Shown piece after piece: positions 53,137 to 64,000 of a stretch of DNA of 64,000 nt. The notes beneath the pieces are model-generated. The model was not told where the DNA came from. It saw only the letters and a program-made list of their open reading frames with translations, and did no database searches. The first letter of the stretch is position 1. Each line of letters opens with the position of its first letter. The DNA lies in the NCBI GenBank assembly GCA_029948255.1, contig JALIZF010001756.1:459001-523000 (forward strand), read 5' to 3'. This DNA is from Telmatactis stephensoni (Eukaryota; Cnidaria; Anthozoa; Actiniaria; Isophelliidae). A program made the position numbers and the translations under genes.

Positions 53137-56100
53137 ATGGAGAAGAAAGAAGGCAATGGAAAGATCGAGAAAAGACCCGAGAGTTTGAAAACAGTGTTGA
53201 TCTTTTCTATGTTTGGATTCCTGTCGTACACAATGTTTGGTGTGGCAGTATCCAGTGCAGAGGAGATACTTTCTGGACATGCAGTATCCACAAGTAAGAA
53301 AATAACTGCATTAATGTAATAAGAATTCCTGACATAACATAACATAACATAACATAACATAACATAACATAACATAACATAACATAACATAACATAACAT
53401 AACATAACATAACATAACATAACATAACATAACATAACATAACATAACATAACATAACATAACATAACATAACATAACATAACATAACATAACATAACAT
53501 AACATAACATAACATAACATAACATAACATAACATAACATAACATAACATAACATAACATAACATAACATAACATAACATAACATAACATAACATAACAT
53601 AACATAACATAACATAACATAACATAACATAACATAACATAACATAACATAACATAACATAACATAACATAACATAACATAACATAACATAACATAACAT
53701 AACATAACATAACATAACATAACATAACATAACATAACATAACATAACATAACATAACATAACATAACATAAGGTTGCGTGACACGACGTAACGTGACGT
53801 GTGTGACATCACATGACATGACAAGCTTTCATCCCCCCCCCCCCCCCGTAGAAATTAGTTTTATCTTAAAAGTGTAAAAAATCTGAAAATCTGGGAAAAT
53901 TTTTTACTTGTATTGATATAAAAGGATTTGGAAAAAAATCAAAAATTCAACACTTTTGACAGCTATATTTGAGAGACGGAGTTCCATGCGACACTAGTGA
54001 AAAACGTCTGCGCATGCTCGTAGTCACGTCTTCGTGCTTTTGTAACTTATGCAAATTTCGCTTTTATGCTTGCCTTCAACAACGGTTTTCACAAAATGTC
54101 AAAACTTAAGATCAATTCTTGAAACTTAGGGCCAGTATTAACATGTCTTCATAAATACAATATCTTTGTCTCACAAAAGTATACAAGAGAAATTTTATGT
54201 ATACACCGAGAACACGAGCATTTCATTTCAGGCTAAAACTCAAACATTTCTTAAGAAAACATCGTAATATGCACGCATGCGCAGACGTTTTTCACTAGTG
54301 TCGTTCCATGCATTAGTTCCCTCAGCGGCTCAGTAGTATAAAAAAGTTAAAAAGTTTGAAGTAAAAAACGTATTGAGTCATTATACTTGCCCGCGAACGT
54401 CTTTAATAACAATGAAAAATTAATAAGTATATTATTTATTATACCATTTTCAAAAGAACGCACGAAATATGCACAAGAAAAGAAAAAAATATGAGACCGT
54501 ATTAGGTTAGTAACATTTGAATGGCTTCCCGGTGCAAAGCCGCACGCTAATCGAAGTCAAAAGTGGCAATAAAAACCACATACATTTTTATTGATTTTTG
54601 CAGAATTGTATAATAAATATTTTATTGGCCTCGATGAACCGGGGAATACAGCTATCAATTTTTACTTGTCACTTGCATTTTGCAAAATACAGCGTGATCT
54701 GTAAGAATAGACAGCTTTATTAGCTGGTTAGTCGACCAATAACCTATCTACAATTTACTTTGTACGTATAGGTATGATTTGGATTTCATTCGCGTTACCA
54801 ATTGTCGTTATTCCAACTGTCGTTCCTTACATCTTTGACCGCTTACCACCTATTTTCTTCATCCTGGTTCCCATACCTATCAGCTCTAGTGCTGTTGCAT
54901 GCCTGTTGTTGGCTGGAACAAGAATCTGGTTAAAGTACCTTAGTATTGGTCTGATGGGATTAGGTTCAGCAATATTAGATGTAACTGGGTTATCACTAAC
55001 AGCTTATTTTGACAAGATAACTGTATCTTCTTACTGTGCTGGTACAGGAGTTGCTATGGTGTTTGGTCCTTTATATGTTACAGGTACACATGTCATCCCA
55101 GAAAGCTTTGTTCTCTCATATCGAAATGGCCACGCATGTCCTTTGGCCGATAGAGTAGATTTCGTATGACTGTGAGAACGGCACCGCACGATCACGGCAC
55201 GGTTACGGCAGGAATTTCTCATGTTTTTATAGACACGGCACTGACATGGTCACACTCATACGAAATCTGATTTAAGAACGCATGTTGTTCCAACTCATAT
55301 TTTGAAATAGCTGATGCACTTTGAAATAATTGACGCAATTTGATAAAAAGAAATGGGAATCTTAACGCTTTTTGAAATAACTGATGCAATTTCAAATAAT
55401 TTATTATTATCATTATTTCAAAGTGCGTCAACTTTTATTTCAAAGTGCGTCGATTTTTTCAAAGTGCGTCAGTTATTCCAAGGTGAGTTGGAACATACTT
55501 TACATCAAAGAGTTCTATAATTTATAATTTTCAACATCTTTAATTTATAATTCTCGATAAATTTCCTTTATTTCACAGCCATAACAAGTTGGATTCATGT
55601 TTCGTACAAAATTGGCATATCTGCTGTTATCATAGCACAACCACTGATTTACCTAATATGTTACTCCATGCTTGAAAAACGCCGAGAAAACACCCGAATG
55701 GGATACCAAACAGTTGTCCAGGAAGACCCTAAGAAAGCAGAACAACCACATTCACACGAATATCTCACGTTTTCTGAGAAGCTCCAAACAACACTTCACA
55801 TTTTCCCAAGTATTTTTCAGATATTCTTTGGCATTCTGTCCCATGATTTTGTGCTAAGTGGTGTCACTACTACAATAGCCTTTTCCAACTCACCCTTCCC
55901 CCCAGCAGACCATTACAAATATTATCTCATTATGTCTTTTATTGGGCTATTTATTGGCCGTTCATATCTTGGACTGGCAGACTATATCAGACCTGGTCTG
56001 TCAAATAAGTGTCTTTTACGTCATATGTGGTTGTTAGGAGTGATATCAACGTGCCACGTGATCATATTGATTCTTGCTTCCTTCTATAGATTTTTACCTA

Positions 56101-56351
56101 ACGTATGGTATGTATTAGTGTTGGTTTTTACATTAGGAATATTTGCCGAAGCACCATTTTCTAACATAAGTGTGATATTTGGAGAGATAGAAGATAAGAG
56201 AAAAAGGGAGTTTGCCATGGGGTTAGCCGTCTTTGGAGTTGCGTCTGGTGCTTTCATAGGAATTGTTATAGCTGCACCAGTAGAGAAGTTACTACTTAAC
56301 CACTGTTTATCATTTACCAATCAAACAATTACGTATTTAACGAGGGAATAA
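53137..56351 (+). CDS. CLN3 (battenin)-like multipass membrane protein
   Basis: Three exons join in phase 1: 53137-53293, 54772-55083 and 55579-56351 (TAA), 413 aa, close to the usual battenin length (about 440). The start ATG follows an AG|ATCAAC acceptor-like site, so a 5' UTR exon may exist. At least ten hydrophobic segments are seen. CLN3 marks: an SSAEEIL end to TM1 resembling the family's SAAHDIL; MGLGSAILDVTGLSLTAYF followed by SSYCAGTG, matching the conserved loop and 'SSGTG' block; and a C-terminal KREFAMGLAVFG, matching REFAM. Known: CLN3 is a lysosomal membrane protein of the MFS-related fold, linked to glycerophosphodiester export. The N-terminus is short and the copy is divergent, so it may be a paralogue. 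It lies alone, with repeats in both introns. Confidence 0.8.
53330..53773. repeat. Pure pentanucleotide (CATAA)n tract, about 88 units
   Basis: Uninterrupted CATAA units through about 440 bp in intron 1 of the CLN3-like gene. The lack of any interruption points to recent expansion or a hypermutable locus. Both strands read as long artificial open frames. Confidence 0.97.
53980..54310. mobile_element. About 330-bp MITE in the CLN3-like gene intron 1
   Basis: TTCCATGCGACACTAGTGAA..ACGTCTGCGCATG on the left and its inverted copy on the right (CATGCGCAGACGTTTTTCAC). The centre is not palindromic. Confidence 0.75.
55155..55270. mobile_element. Short MITE, TCGTATGA family, copy 3
   Basis: AGAGTAGATTTCGTATGACT on the left and CACACTCATACGAAATCTGA on the right. 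It lies in intron 2 of the CLN3-like gene. Confidence 0.75.
55289..55495. mobile_element. About 205-bp MITE with repeated TTTGAAATAA
   Basis: TGTTCCAACTCAT on the left and GTGAGTTGGAACA on the right. The arms contain GATGCACTTTGAAATAA / TTTCAAAGTGCGTCA repeats. In intron 2 of the CLN3-like gene. Confidence 0.75.
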
Positions 56352-56376
56352 ACGGTAAACAATATCAAATCATATA

Positions 56377-56698
56377 GGCACTCCGGGGGGGGGGGGGGGG
56401 GACTCCGATCGTAAATGGACGGGGATGCTCGTCGTACCTTTTAGGGGTCAAAATCTGCAGTCTGGTACCTTTTAGGGTGTTTCAGACTTAATTATTGGAT
56501 TACCAAAGACATAGCTGGTATCTTTTAGGGACTGTTTTGGGGTAAATAAACTACCAAAAATAAGTATGAAAGAGACTTGCCACTTGTTGCCACTCCCACT
56601 CAGATACCTTTTAGGGGTCATTTTCAAAATTTCCGACGAGCATCCCCGTCCTCTTTTATATAGGAGTCCCCCCCCCCCCCCGGGGGTAGGCACTGTAC
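56377..56698. mobile_element. MITE with poly-G / poly-C ends
   Basis: GGCACTCCGGGGGGG at the left and CCCCCCCGGGGGTAGGCACTG-like at the right, then GACTCC and GGAGTCC inner ends, and GACGGGGATGCTCGTCG inverted at 56630-56652. Several TACCTTTTAGGG motifs inside. Confidence 0.8.
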
Positions 56699-56837
56699 TG
56701 GTGAGCATGCGTAAGTAAGGCGTAAACCATTGCCATATAAAGTACAATACTGCAAAAACGCGCGAGTAAATTTAGTCAAAAACTTAAAATAGTAAATTGG
56801 TGCTTGCACAGAAACTTACTTATCTGAGTAAATTTAC

Positions 56838-57140
56838 TCAGTTATTTGAGTAAAGGGTACGTAGTTACTCAGTTATTTGAGTAAAGGGTACGTAGTTACT
56901 CAGTTGTTTGAGTAAAGGGTATACAGCTACTCAGTTATTTGAGTAAAGGGTACGTAGTTACTCAGTTGTTTGAGTAAAGGGTACGTAGCTACTCAGTTAT
57001 TTGAGTAAAGGGTACGTAGTTACTCAGTTATTTGATTAAAGGGTACGTAGTTACTCAGTTATTTGAGTAAAGGGTATGCAGCTACTCAGTTATTTGAGTA
57101 AAGAGTACGCAGTTACTTAAATAACTGAGTAAATGTGTCA
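56838..57140. repeat. 31-bp minisatellite, about 10 copies, each with a short palindrome
   Basis: The unit AGTTATTTGAGTAAAGGGTA + CGTAGTTACTC repeats with a 31-bp period. Each junction forms ACTCAGTTATTTGAGT, a small hairpin. Confidence 0.9.
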
Positions 57141-57494
57141 TGAGCATGCTGACTGGTAGTCCATGGTGTTTTAGCATAGAGCTGCTAAATCGGTCAAATA
57201 AACAGATGTAAATTCTCGATAAAATCCTGAGAAATCACTAAAAACGCATTTCAGCGTTTTGAATTTTTGATCCGCCATATTGTTTTCGCTACTAGTATAT
57301 AGGCTATCACAAATTAGTATTCACCAACATAAGGGCTATTACAAATCCTGCATTCTGATTGGCTCCCTAACCTCGGGCTATTGGTGATAGCCCGAGTTGA
57401 GAGGAAGCGCGAGTTTTTAAAACAAAAAAAACATTTTTCTCTCTTTGTTTTGTTTAGTCTCATTCACCTTTGGCCCAATATGTTGGTGAATACT

Positions 57495-57715
57495 AAAACA
57501 ATTAGACCTCTCGGCCTCATGGACTACGAGTTTGAATGGACTACGAGTTTGAATCATATCAAGCTTTATCTATTGTTCTGGTTGCCTTAAAGAACAAAAG
57601 AAATTGCCATATTAGGGCATTTGTCTATTGTTTTCAGTGCAACCAAAAGCTTGATATGATGGCTATTGACTCGTAGTCCATTCGGCCTCGAGGTCTAATT
57701 GTTAAGTAGACCTCT
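57495..57715. mobile_element. About 220-bp hairpin element nested in a larger MITE
   Basis: AACAATTAGACCTC..CGGCC on the left and GGCCTCGAGGTCTAATTGTT on the right, with an inner ATCATATCAAGCTTT stem. The outer flanks GCATTCTGATTGGCT (57350) and AGCCAATCAGAATGC (57725) are a second inverted pair. Confidence 0.75.
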
Positions 57716-58314
57716 AGTAGAGTAGCCAATCAGAATGCAGAATGTGTGATAGACCGTTAGAAGGTTTATATTATACTAATTTAACATGGTAGCATGGCGA
57801 CTGAAACTGTTAAAATGGTTGGCACATTAGTATTATAATTATTGTAAACATTGTGTCCGCAAATTGACATAGAATAAACAGGACCTCAGAAGGAGGACAT
57901 GTGCCTGCCGTCTCCCAACTTCTTTTTGTGCTCTATAAGTACGTATATATCTATAAGCGTACGAAGTTATTTCATGTGTTCAAAATAGAGGCTATGGTTA
58001 TTGGAGGTCGAGCGCCTACTTTCCATGCAATGCAAACATGGCATGCACCATGTGACAACCACAGCGTCACTGGAAGTCAAGAAGTGTATCAAGACAAAGG
58101 CTGATGGGCATGCGCAGGAGACCTAAATCCCACGCGCTCAAGAAGACCGAACAAAAGTACAAGTCGAAACCAACCTTATTTTCGACTTTGGTGTTAATTT
58201 CCACACACAAAAGCAAAGGTACGTTCGGGCTATGAGGACTAGCCAAAATAGATGTGAATTATAACTATTACAATTTCCTCTTTTTAGACTTTCAAAGTGG
58301 TGGGCTCATCGTTC

Positions 58315-58502
58315 ACGAGAATGAGGCCAGAAAGGCCTCCAAAATCATTACGGCATCAAATGAGTCTAAGTACATCCTGTAAAATGCACAGAAAATAGTT
58401 ATTTTAAAAGGAAGAGGAACACATCGTCTTTGATAGCAATAGAATTGTCGGCCACGCTTACTGATTTTCTTGTAACAAGGCCTTTGTGGCCTCGTTCTCA
58501 TG
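58315..58502. mobile_element. About 190-bp MITE
   Basis: GAGAATGAGGCCAGAAAGGC at the left end and its imperfect inverted copy (GGCCTTTGTGGCCTCGTTCT) at the right. Confidence 0.75.
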
Positions 58503-58924
58503 TACTAGGCCGCCATTTTTGAAAGTCGTCAGTTGTAATCAAACATTTGGAAAAGCCAATCACATTTCAGTAAATTGCGCGAGGTATCGCGCAATCTCTA
58601 CGCGATCGAGCACGCGCTCAAGACAATTTTCGCTAATTTTTCTAGTTTTTCACCAAAGAATGTCATTGTTTTGGGGTGATATTTAACCTGTTAGAGTTTC
58701 TTATCACGAAAACATTTTTCTCGGAAATTGTAATCGTTATGATTAATCAGTAGTAACCGGGCTTCGTACTGTGTTGTCCGGTCGTCTGTCATCATATCAA
58801 ACAAACGAGACTCACGCCGTTCAATCTTGTTTTGGGTATGATTACAGACCGAATTGGACTCCACTCATTCTTGTTACCATTGTTAATTATCGTGTTAACA
58901 TTCATGTTATTTGATATAACAAAT

Positions 58925-59010
58925 TTGGAGGAGCAAGGATGGCAAAGTTGGTTAGTGCGCGGCATTCGGTGCAAGAGGTCCAAGTTCGATTCCCAGTGAA
59001 CTCCAATCAT
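58925..59010 (+). mobile_element. tRNA-like SINE head of a second family
   Basis: GGATGGCAAAGTTGGTTAGT resembles a tRNA box A and D-arm, and GTTCGATTCCCAGTGAACTC gives a box B 40 bases later. It does not fold as a clean tRNA (no matching acceptor stem seen), so I call it a SINE head rather than a tRNA gene. Confidence 0.6.
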
Positions 59011-61207
59011 ATCGATGTTTCGACTTCTTTCCTTTAATTAGCTGTAAATAATCTTATAAAACCGACCACCGATGGAGAGAGGAGGTGAAGGGCGCACACT
59101 TCGAACGTTGTATACATGAGTCCCTGGCAGGAGGGGAGAATTGAGCAACCACTCCCCGCGCTTCGAAGTAAAATATATTACCTTTGCCTGCCTTTTTTGC
59201 CCGCTTTATATAGCTTTAGTAATTCTACCCGGCTTGCTAACTTGGGTCAAGTCTTCCGCTTAGCTAGGCTTTTAAAAGGCCTTTTGCTCGACAACATCTT
59301 TTGGAACAGGTGTATAATTCGTAATTGGGTTAGTCGACAGTTACGCTCGAAAAACAAAATGAAATACGAACCAATTTGGTGTGTTTCTCTTAAGTTTCAG
59401 AACGAATTATTCCCCACAATATTTACCAATTAATTTTGTGATGACAATATGTCTTTCTCATTTTAGCTTTCCAATTCCCTTCTAACGGCAATGTTTTAAC
59501 TAAAGCTGACTTGCAAATAGATAAATTCTTGTCGATAAAGATCGATTTATCTTCCTTGAATATGTAACTCTTTCAGTCGAAGTAAGCTGTTTTGTTCAAT
59601 GTGAAAAAGCTATCGCTCCTCCTCAGCAACTATATCATTAAAAAAATCGATCTTATTTCCCAAGGGAAACTGAACATCGAGGTGAGTTAAGTCACTCATC
59701 TATTACAATATTTATTGTGCGCAATTTTATCAAAATAATCGTCACCAGATGCTAGAAGAGTCACTACAGTAAAATTAGCCTTTTTTGCCTTTGGGAAATG
59801 AGTCTTGTCAAATGTTAGGAAGGGCTGATTTTCAGATAAAAAAATTATATAAAGGAAATAAAATGAAAATAGGAAATTGTATGAAGCTGAATAGCATATA
59901 CGATAGAAATATAAAAATGTTTATAAAGACGGAAAGTTGCTAAAAATGGAGGCGATTGAGTGGATGATTATTAAAGTCACGAGGGAGGAAACAGAGTGAT
60001 ATATTTGTACGCAAGTACCTATCTCTAAAATCTATCTAGAATCTAACTCGTGAAACCATCTGTCGATATCTTATAAGCAAATTACTACTACATTCTACAC
60101 TAGTGTATTCTCGTATAAGTAGGACTCTGTTGAGTCAAATACTCTCTAAATACCTTTACTTTCTTTATTCAATTTAATACTTGATTTCATTTTAATTTTA
60201 TCTTTCTTTACGACCTGTCAGAAGAATGACATGAGCTAGTCTCTGTGTAAACAGAAATAGCAAAAAGTAGCGCTTCTTGTGATTGGTTGGCTGGACACGT
60301 TGACACGACTCTTTAATTCTTCCTGTGTCCCTATCGGTAATCTCGAATGTGAACAAACATCATTTCACATTGGTGTCATAGGGCTACATAAACTTCAACG
60401 CAATGGCTTGTATACCGAAGGTAAAAACATCTTAGTTTGGTGTGAATGTTGTATTCTTTTTTTATGAGAAGCTACGATTTTTGTTTTGTCGATTTTTATC
60501 GGGTTTTTTGGCTCATAAATGACAATATACTAATCAAAACGGACTTGGAGTGGCCATGCAAAATACTCTGACAACTGATTGCATTTCTTAGCGTTTTATC
60601 CATCCATATACACTATCATAGAATTTAACACCTTTATTAGAATAGGAAATACAGTATTTCAAAATAGCTCGATCAAATTAGTAAAAAAGAAATGAAAATG
60701 ATAAGAGTAAGAAAAAGAATAAAGGAAAAATGTTTCGATTCAATTGAAGATGAAAATCTTCCTCGAAATTAAAGAACATCACCCCCAAAAAAAGAAACAT
60801 TTCGTTCATATCCTGGCACAAACAGTGTAGATATTACTAATTTTATATATACGTAGATTGAAATTTTTATTTTTCCGACTTCCCGTTTATTGCCTGGTTA
60901 ACTGAGTCGATATTCAGCCCTTTTATGACTTTACTGGATTCATAAGATATTTAATTTTCATCAAAATCGCTGCGGGAGACGTCGACAGTCTTGCAAAAGT
61001 TATTAGATTTCTTAGCTTAGACGTGCATAGATTTGAACGAGCTTTTCTCTTTATTGTCATTATAAAATACGTAATTCGCAAAGTAGACTCGACAAATATT
61101 ACGAATTTGTAAAGATGTATAATTATGATAATGGTAATGAGCTAGGCTAGTTCATTGTATAAAATGTTTTACTTGAAAGAATGGAAAAGAAGGAAAGCAT
61201 GGCAAAG
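59011..61207. other. Gene-free stretch
   Basis: No conserved frame. A repeat end (AACATCTTTTGGAACAGGTG) lies at 59293. The rest is AT-rich and unrecognised. Confidence 0.5.
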
Positions 61208-61488
61208 GGAAGGGAAGGGAAGGAAAGGAAAGGAAAGGAAAGGAAAGGAAAGGAAAGGAAAGGAAAGGAAAGGAAAGGAAAGGAAAGGAAAGGAAAGGAA
61301 AGGAAAGGAAAGGAAAGGAAAGGAAAGGAAAGGAAAGGAAAGGAAAGGAAAGGAAAGGAAAGGAAAGGAAAGGAAAGGAAAGGAAAGGAAAGGAAAGGAA
61401 AGGAAAGGAAAGGAAAGGAAAGGAAAGGAAAGGAAAGGAAAGGAAAGGAAAGGAAAGGAAAGGAAAGGAAAGGAAAGGAAAGGAAAGC
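61208..61488. repeat. Pure (GGAAA)n pentanucleotide tract, about 55 units
   Basis: Uninterrupted over about 275 bp, purine on one strand only. Both strands give long artificial open frames. Confidence 0.97.
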
Positions 61489-63568
61489 TACAAACAAAAC
61501 AGGCAAGCGCAACTTCAGTGCTCGTAAAGATTCTTGGTGATAAACATTCTTCTGTACTTGTTTAAGAGGAGATTTTTTTTTCCATGACGAGCAATAATGC
61601 GAAAAGCGCCAAAAACTAGACCTTCGTGCAAGTTTTAATCCAAATTTCCGCTCTGGAATAAAACTCAAATGTACCAAGATAAAATACTTGCCTGTTTAAA
61701 ACAGATTTTTCAATTGTACAAAGACTTTTTCTTAATTGAAGTTGTGTTGAGATTAAGCTTTTTCAAGCTGAATATAAGGAAAACATATAGCAAATGAGCA
61801 AATGAAGGCCTAAACCTCTTTTTCGATCCAAATTAACACTTTGATTCAACTTTCAATCGGCCAAATCTACTTACAAAAACTTAAACCGCTTTCTGACAGA
61901 AATGATTTTAGTTTTGTACAACAGCTATGCTTAGCTTCAACTCAGGAGCTTTTGTCGTTCACTGCTCGATAACTTGAAAAAATTAAATCCTCTCTTAATT
62001 TTAAAATTTATTGTTCTTTAGCCGGTATAATGTTTTAATTTCCATATCCTTTTACTTTTCTTTTTCTTAAATTTAACAGGTACATACATTGCATGAAATT
62101 TAAAAACTTCTCGATGTAAAATAAAGACAACAATTTAATTCTTAGATGATTTTTACAGCTACCTAATAATTTAGAATTCATACAACAGTCTTGTGTGCCA
62201 CAAGATTAGCGTTAATCGTCTTTTGAACAACCGAGGCCCAGTGCAAAATTGGCCACTTACGGTCCACAGACGCCTAGGTTAAAATGAATGGTTTTCTTTA
62301 GCCTCAATCCTGGTTTAACGCTAATCGTCTTTCGAATGAACAACCATGCCCAGATGTCCTTTATCTTTAATTTATGAACACAAGAGCACTTGCAATTGAT
62401 AGTACTTGTGAAAGAAGTGTCTAGAAGCCTGCGTGAAAACTAATCCTAGTGAAGTTCAAAATGAATATTTTTTCCTTTCGCTGTCGACATTTTCAAGGTT
62501 TTTGATTGTGAATGGGCACTAACCGTAGCAAAACATTTGTGCTTTCCAAACTATCGTGTTCAGAGTTCCACAGTGAGAACGTAAACTACATTTTGGTTAA
62601 GTAAGCAAGTAATATTTCAAACTCGCCTAGTTTTTTTAATCTTAATTAATATGCTCTGTTTTCTACCTGCCCTGGCAATAACCACTTAAATGTTTGCTTT
62701 CCTTCAACCCATTTTTTACAATTTTCATCTCCGGATAACAATTAACATCGCACTTGTGACAGATTACAAATTCTAATTTGGCCTTTTAAAATGCTGCCAT
62801 ATATATGCCTCCGAATATTGGCGTATTTACAGTCATTTCCTATATATTGATTGTAAAAATCTATTATACTTAATAGTCGCCGGGATCAGTGCCGACTCGC
62901 GGTCCAAGCATATGGTGAACTATAGCACTTTAGTCACTTCCCGCCAGGATGTCTGTGAGCAGTATTGAAATATATATAGTGGTAATCTAGCTATATATTT
63001 GTTGCGTCATTAATTATGAGAGTAAGTCATTGTGGAAACTACTATGAATACGAGAAGACTGTACAATGCAAGATGACAGTGATGATGAGACCTAGATTAA
63101 AACAGGTCATAAATGGGGGCCGATCATTCAGCTATTCAGCTATTTTTAGTTACTAATCAACTATTAATTAATTCTCCTGGCAATTTTAGTTTTTTATTTA
63201 CAGCTGCCAGTTACCACTTTTCTTAAACGTCAAGCCTTCAAAACAGTGCCATTTCGAAAACGCGCCCTCTCGACTTCTTTGGCCAAAAAAATAATGTATT
63301 TCTACTTTCCTCAAACATTTCTCGGTAAAATAAGATATTTAAATTAAAAGTTTCGGACATTCAGGAGTGAAATGGTGAGGCAACATTTCATGCAATCTAT
63401 ATATCCTAAATTTGCATTTTTATTAGTAAATACATGTAAAAACAGAGAAGGCTGAAATTACAAAATTTAAATAGCTTTGAATAGGCACGTGGACTAGTTC
63501 CGTCAGAAATAAATTCTCACCTATGAAGATGGACGAGTTTCCGAAAGCTTATAGGATATTTAACGAAC
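61489..63568. other. Gene-free stretch
   Basis: AT-rich. A block near 62205 (GATTAGCGTTAATCGTCTTT) recurs in diverged form near 62318. No gene supported. Confidence 0.5.
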
Positions 63569-63708
63569 CCGTTCATATGAGAGAGGGTGCCCCTATATAT
63601 ATAGTAGGGATAACTCTTTTGTTTTCTTTTCCCTGGGGGACACAAAACAAAACAGTTAACGTTATCCCTACTACATAGGGGCACCCTCTCTCATGTGAAC
63701 GGGCCCTA
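63569..63708. mobile_element. About 140-bp hairpin MITE
   Basis: CCCGTTCATATGAGAGAGGG on the left and its imperfect reverse complement (CCCTCTCTCATGTGAACGGG) on the right. The stem continues through TGCCCCTAT and GTAGGGATAAC. Confidence 0.85.
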
Positions 63709-63799
63709 AAATTAGTTTCTTCAGTTACGTTTATTTGTTGGTGAAACATGCATAGCTATTTTTAACGCCTGAGATTATAAGAACAATTGAGTGCTTAGG

Positions 63800-63963
63800 T
63801 TGGTTCACATATATGCGCGCGATATAAGCATAGATATAAGCATAAGCGTTTTTTACCGGTTCACACACGCAACATAACGTAAAAAAAAAGGAAATGGAAA
63901 TGTTTTGTTTCATCTTATGCTTATGCTTATGGCTATGCTTGTGTCGTCGTGTGAACCGGGCCT
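63800..63963. mobile_element. About 160-bp hairpin MITE with TAAGCATA repeats
   Basis: Left TTGGTTCACATATATGCGCG with ATAAGCATA repeats; right CTTATGCTTATGCTTATGGC and GTGTGAACCGGGCC. The ends are inverted. Confidence 0.75.
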
Positions 63964-64000
63964 TGTGAATAATATTCTGCTTAGATGCATGAAAATACTT

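Noticed and set aside
53207..53824. Long minus-strand open frames of repeated MLCYV
   Set aside because: Pure translation of the (CATAA)n tract; open in every frame that avoids TAA. Not genes.
57901..58104. 67-residue frame downstream of the CLN3-like gene
   Set aside because: No recognisable motif, no splice-supported partners; likely chance.
58930..59005. Possible tRNA gene
   Set aside because: A and B boxes present, but no acceptor-stem pairing or clean anticodon arm found by eye; SINE head more likely.
61147..61677. Open frames reading KGKER or FLSFP repeats on both strands
   Set aside because: Translation of the (GGAAA)n tract.

Overview
This is a eukaryotic, AT-rich, intron-rich window, about 64 kb, from an animal. 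A cnidarian such as an anthozoan is the best guess. Grounds: a death-effector-like plus TRADD-N-like adaptor, tandem secreted lipoxygenases, a cysteine-rich extracellular module I associate with cnidarian proteins, single-exon rhodopsin-type GPCRs, a CLN3-like gene, and dense MITE, SINE and LINE content. The species cannot be fixed from sequence alone. All exon models below were built by hand from GT-AG sites, reading-frame phase and protein similarity. None has been checked against transcripts.

Layout. (1) 1-290: an almost exact copy of one exon of lipoxygenase gene A, cut by the window edge. (2) 1316-23696, plus strand: one large gene with eight inferred exons (1214 codons) encoding a DED-like domain, a hydrophobic segment, a TRADD-N-like domain, a coiled coil and a 55-residue tandem repeat array. 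Every intron is phase 1. Its 11.5-kb second intron is packed with nested foldback elements. (3) 24745-30822 and 32398-41818, minus strand: two complete tandem lipoxygenase paralogues, both with signal peptides and both without a PLAT domain. Only A carries an extra cysteine-rich module. Both end in Thr instead of the usual C-terminal Ile. (4) 42531-43604 and 45363-46413, minus strand: two related rhodopsin-family GPCRs, the second broken by a frameshift. (5) 47135-48440: the 3' part of a non-LTR retrotransposon, with a second LINE tail at 51415-51780. (6) 53137-56351, plus strand: a three-exon CLN3/battenin-like membrane protein whose first intron holds 440 bp of a pure pentanucleotide repeat. 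(7) 56352-64000: no supportable gene; MITEs, a 31-bp minisatellite, a tRNA-like SINE and a (GGAAA)n tract.

The most notable items are the DED/TRADD-N/repeat protein, which looks like a signalling scaffold of the innate-immunity or cell-death type, and the secreted lipoxygenase pair with an altered C-terminal metal-ligand residue and tandemly duplicated 3' ends. The genes do not form an operon. The only clear functional cluster is the lipoxygenase pair, a local tandem duplication with a third partial copy at the left edge, and the GPCR pair is a second tandem duplication. Most intergenic and intronic DNA is repeat-derived.
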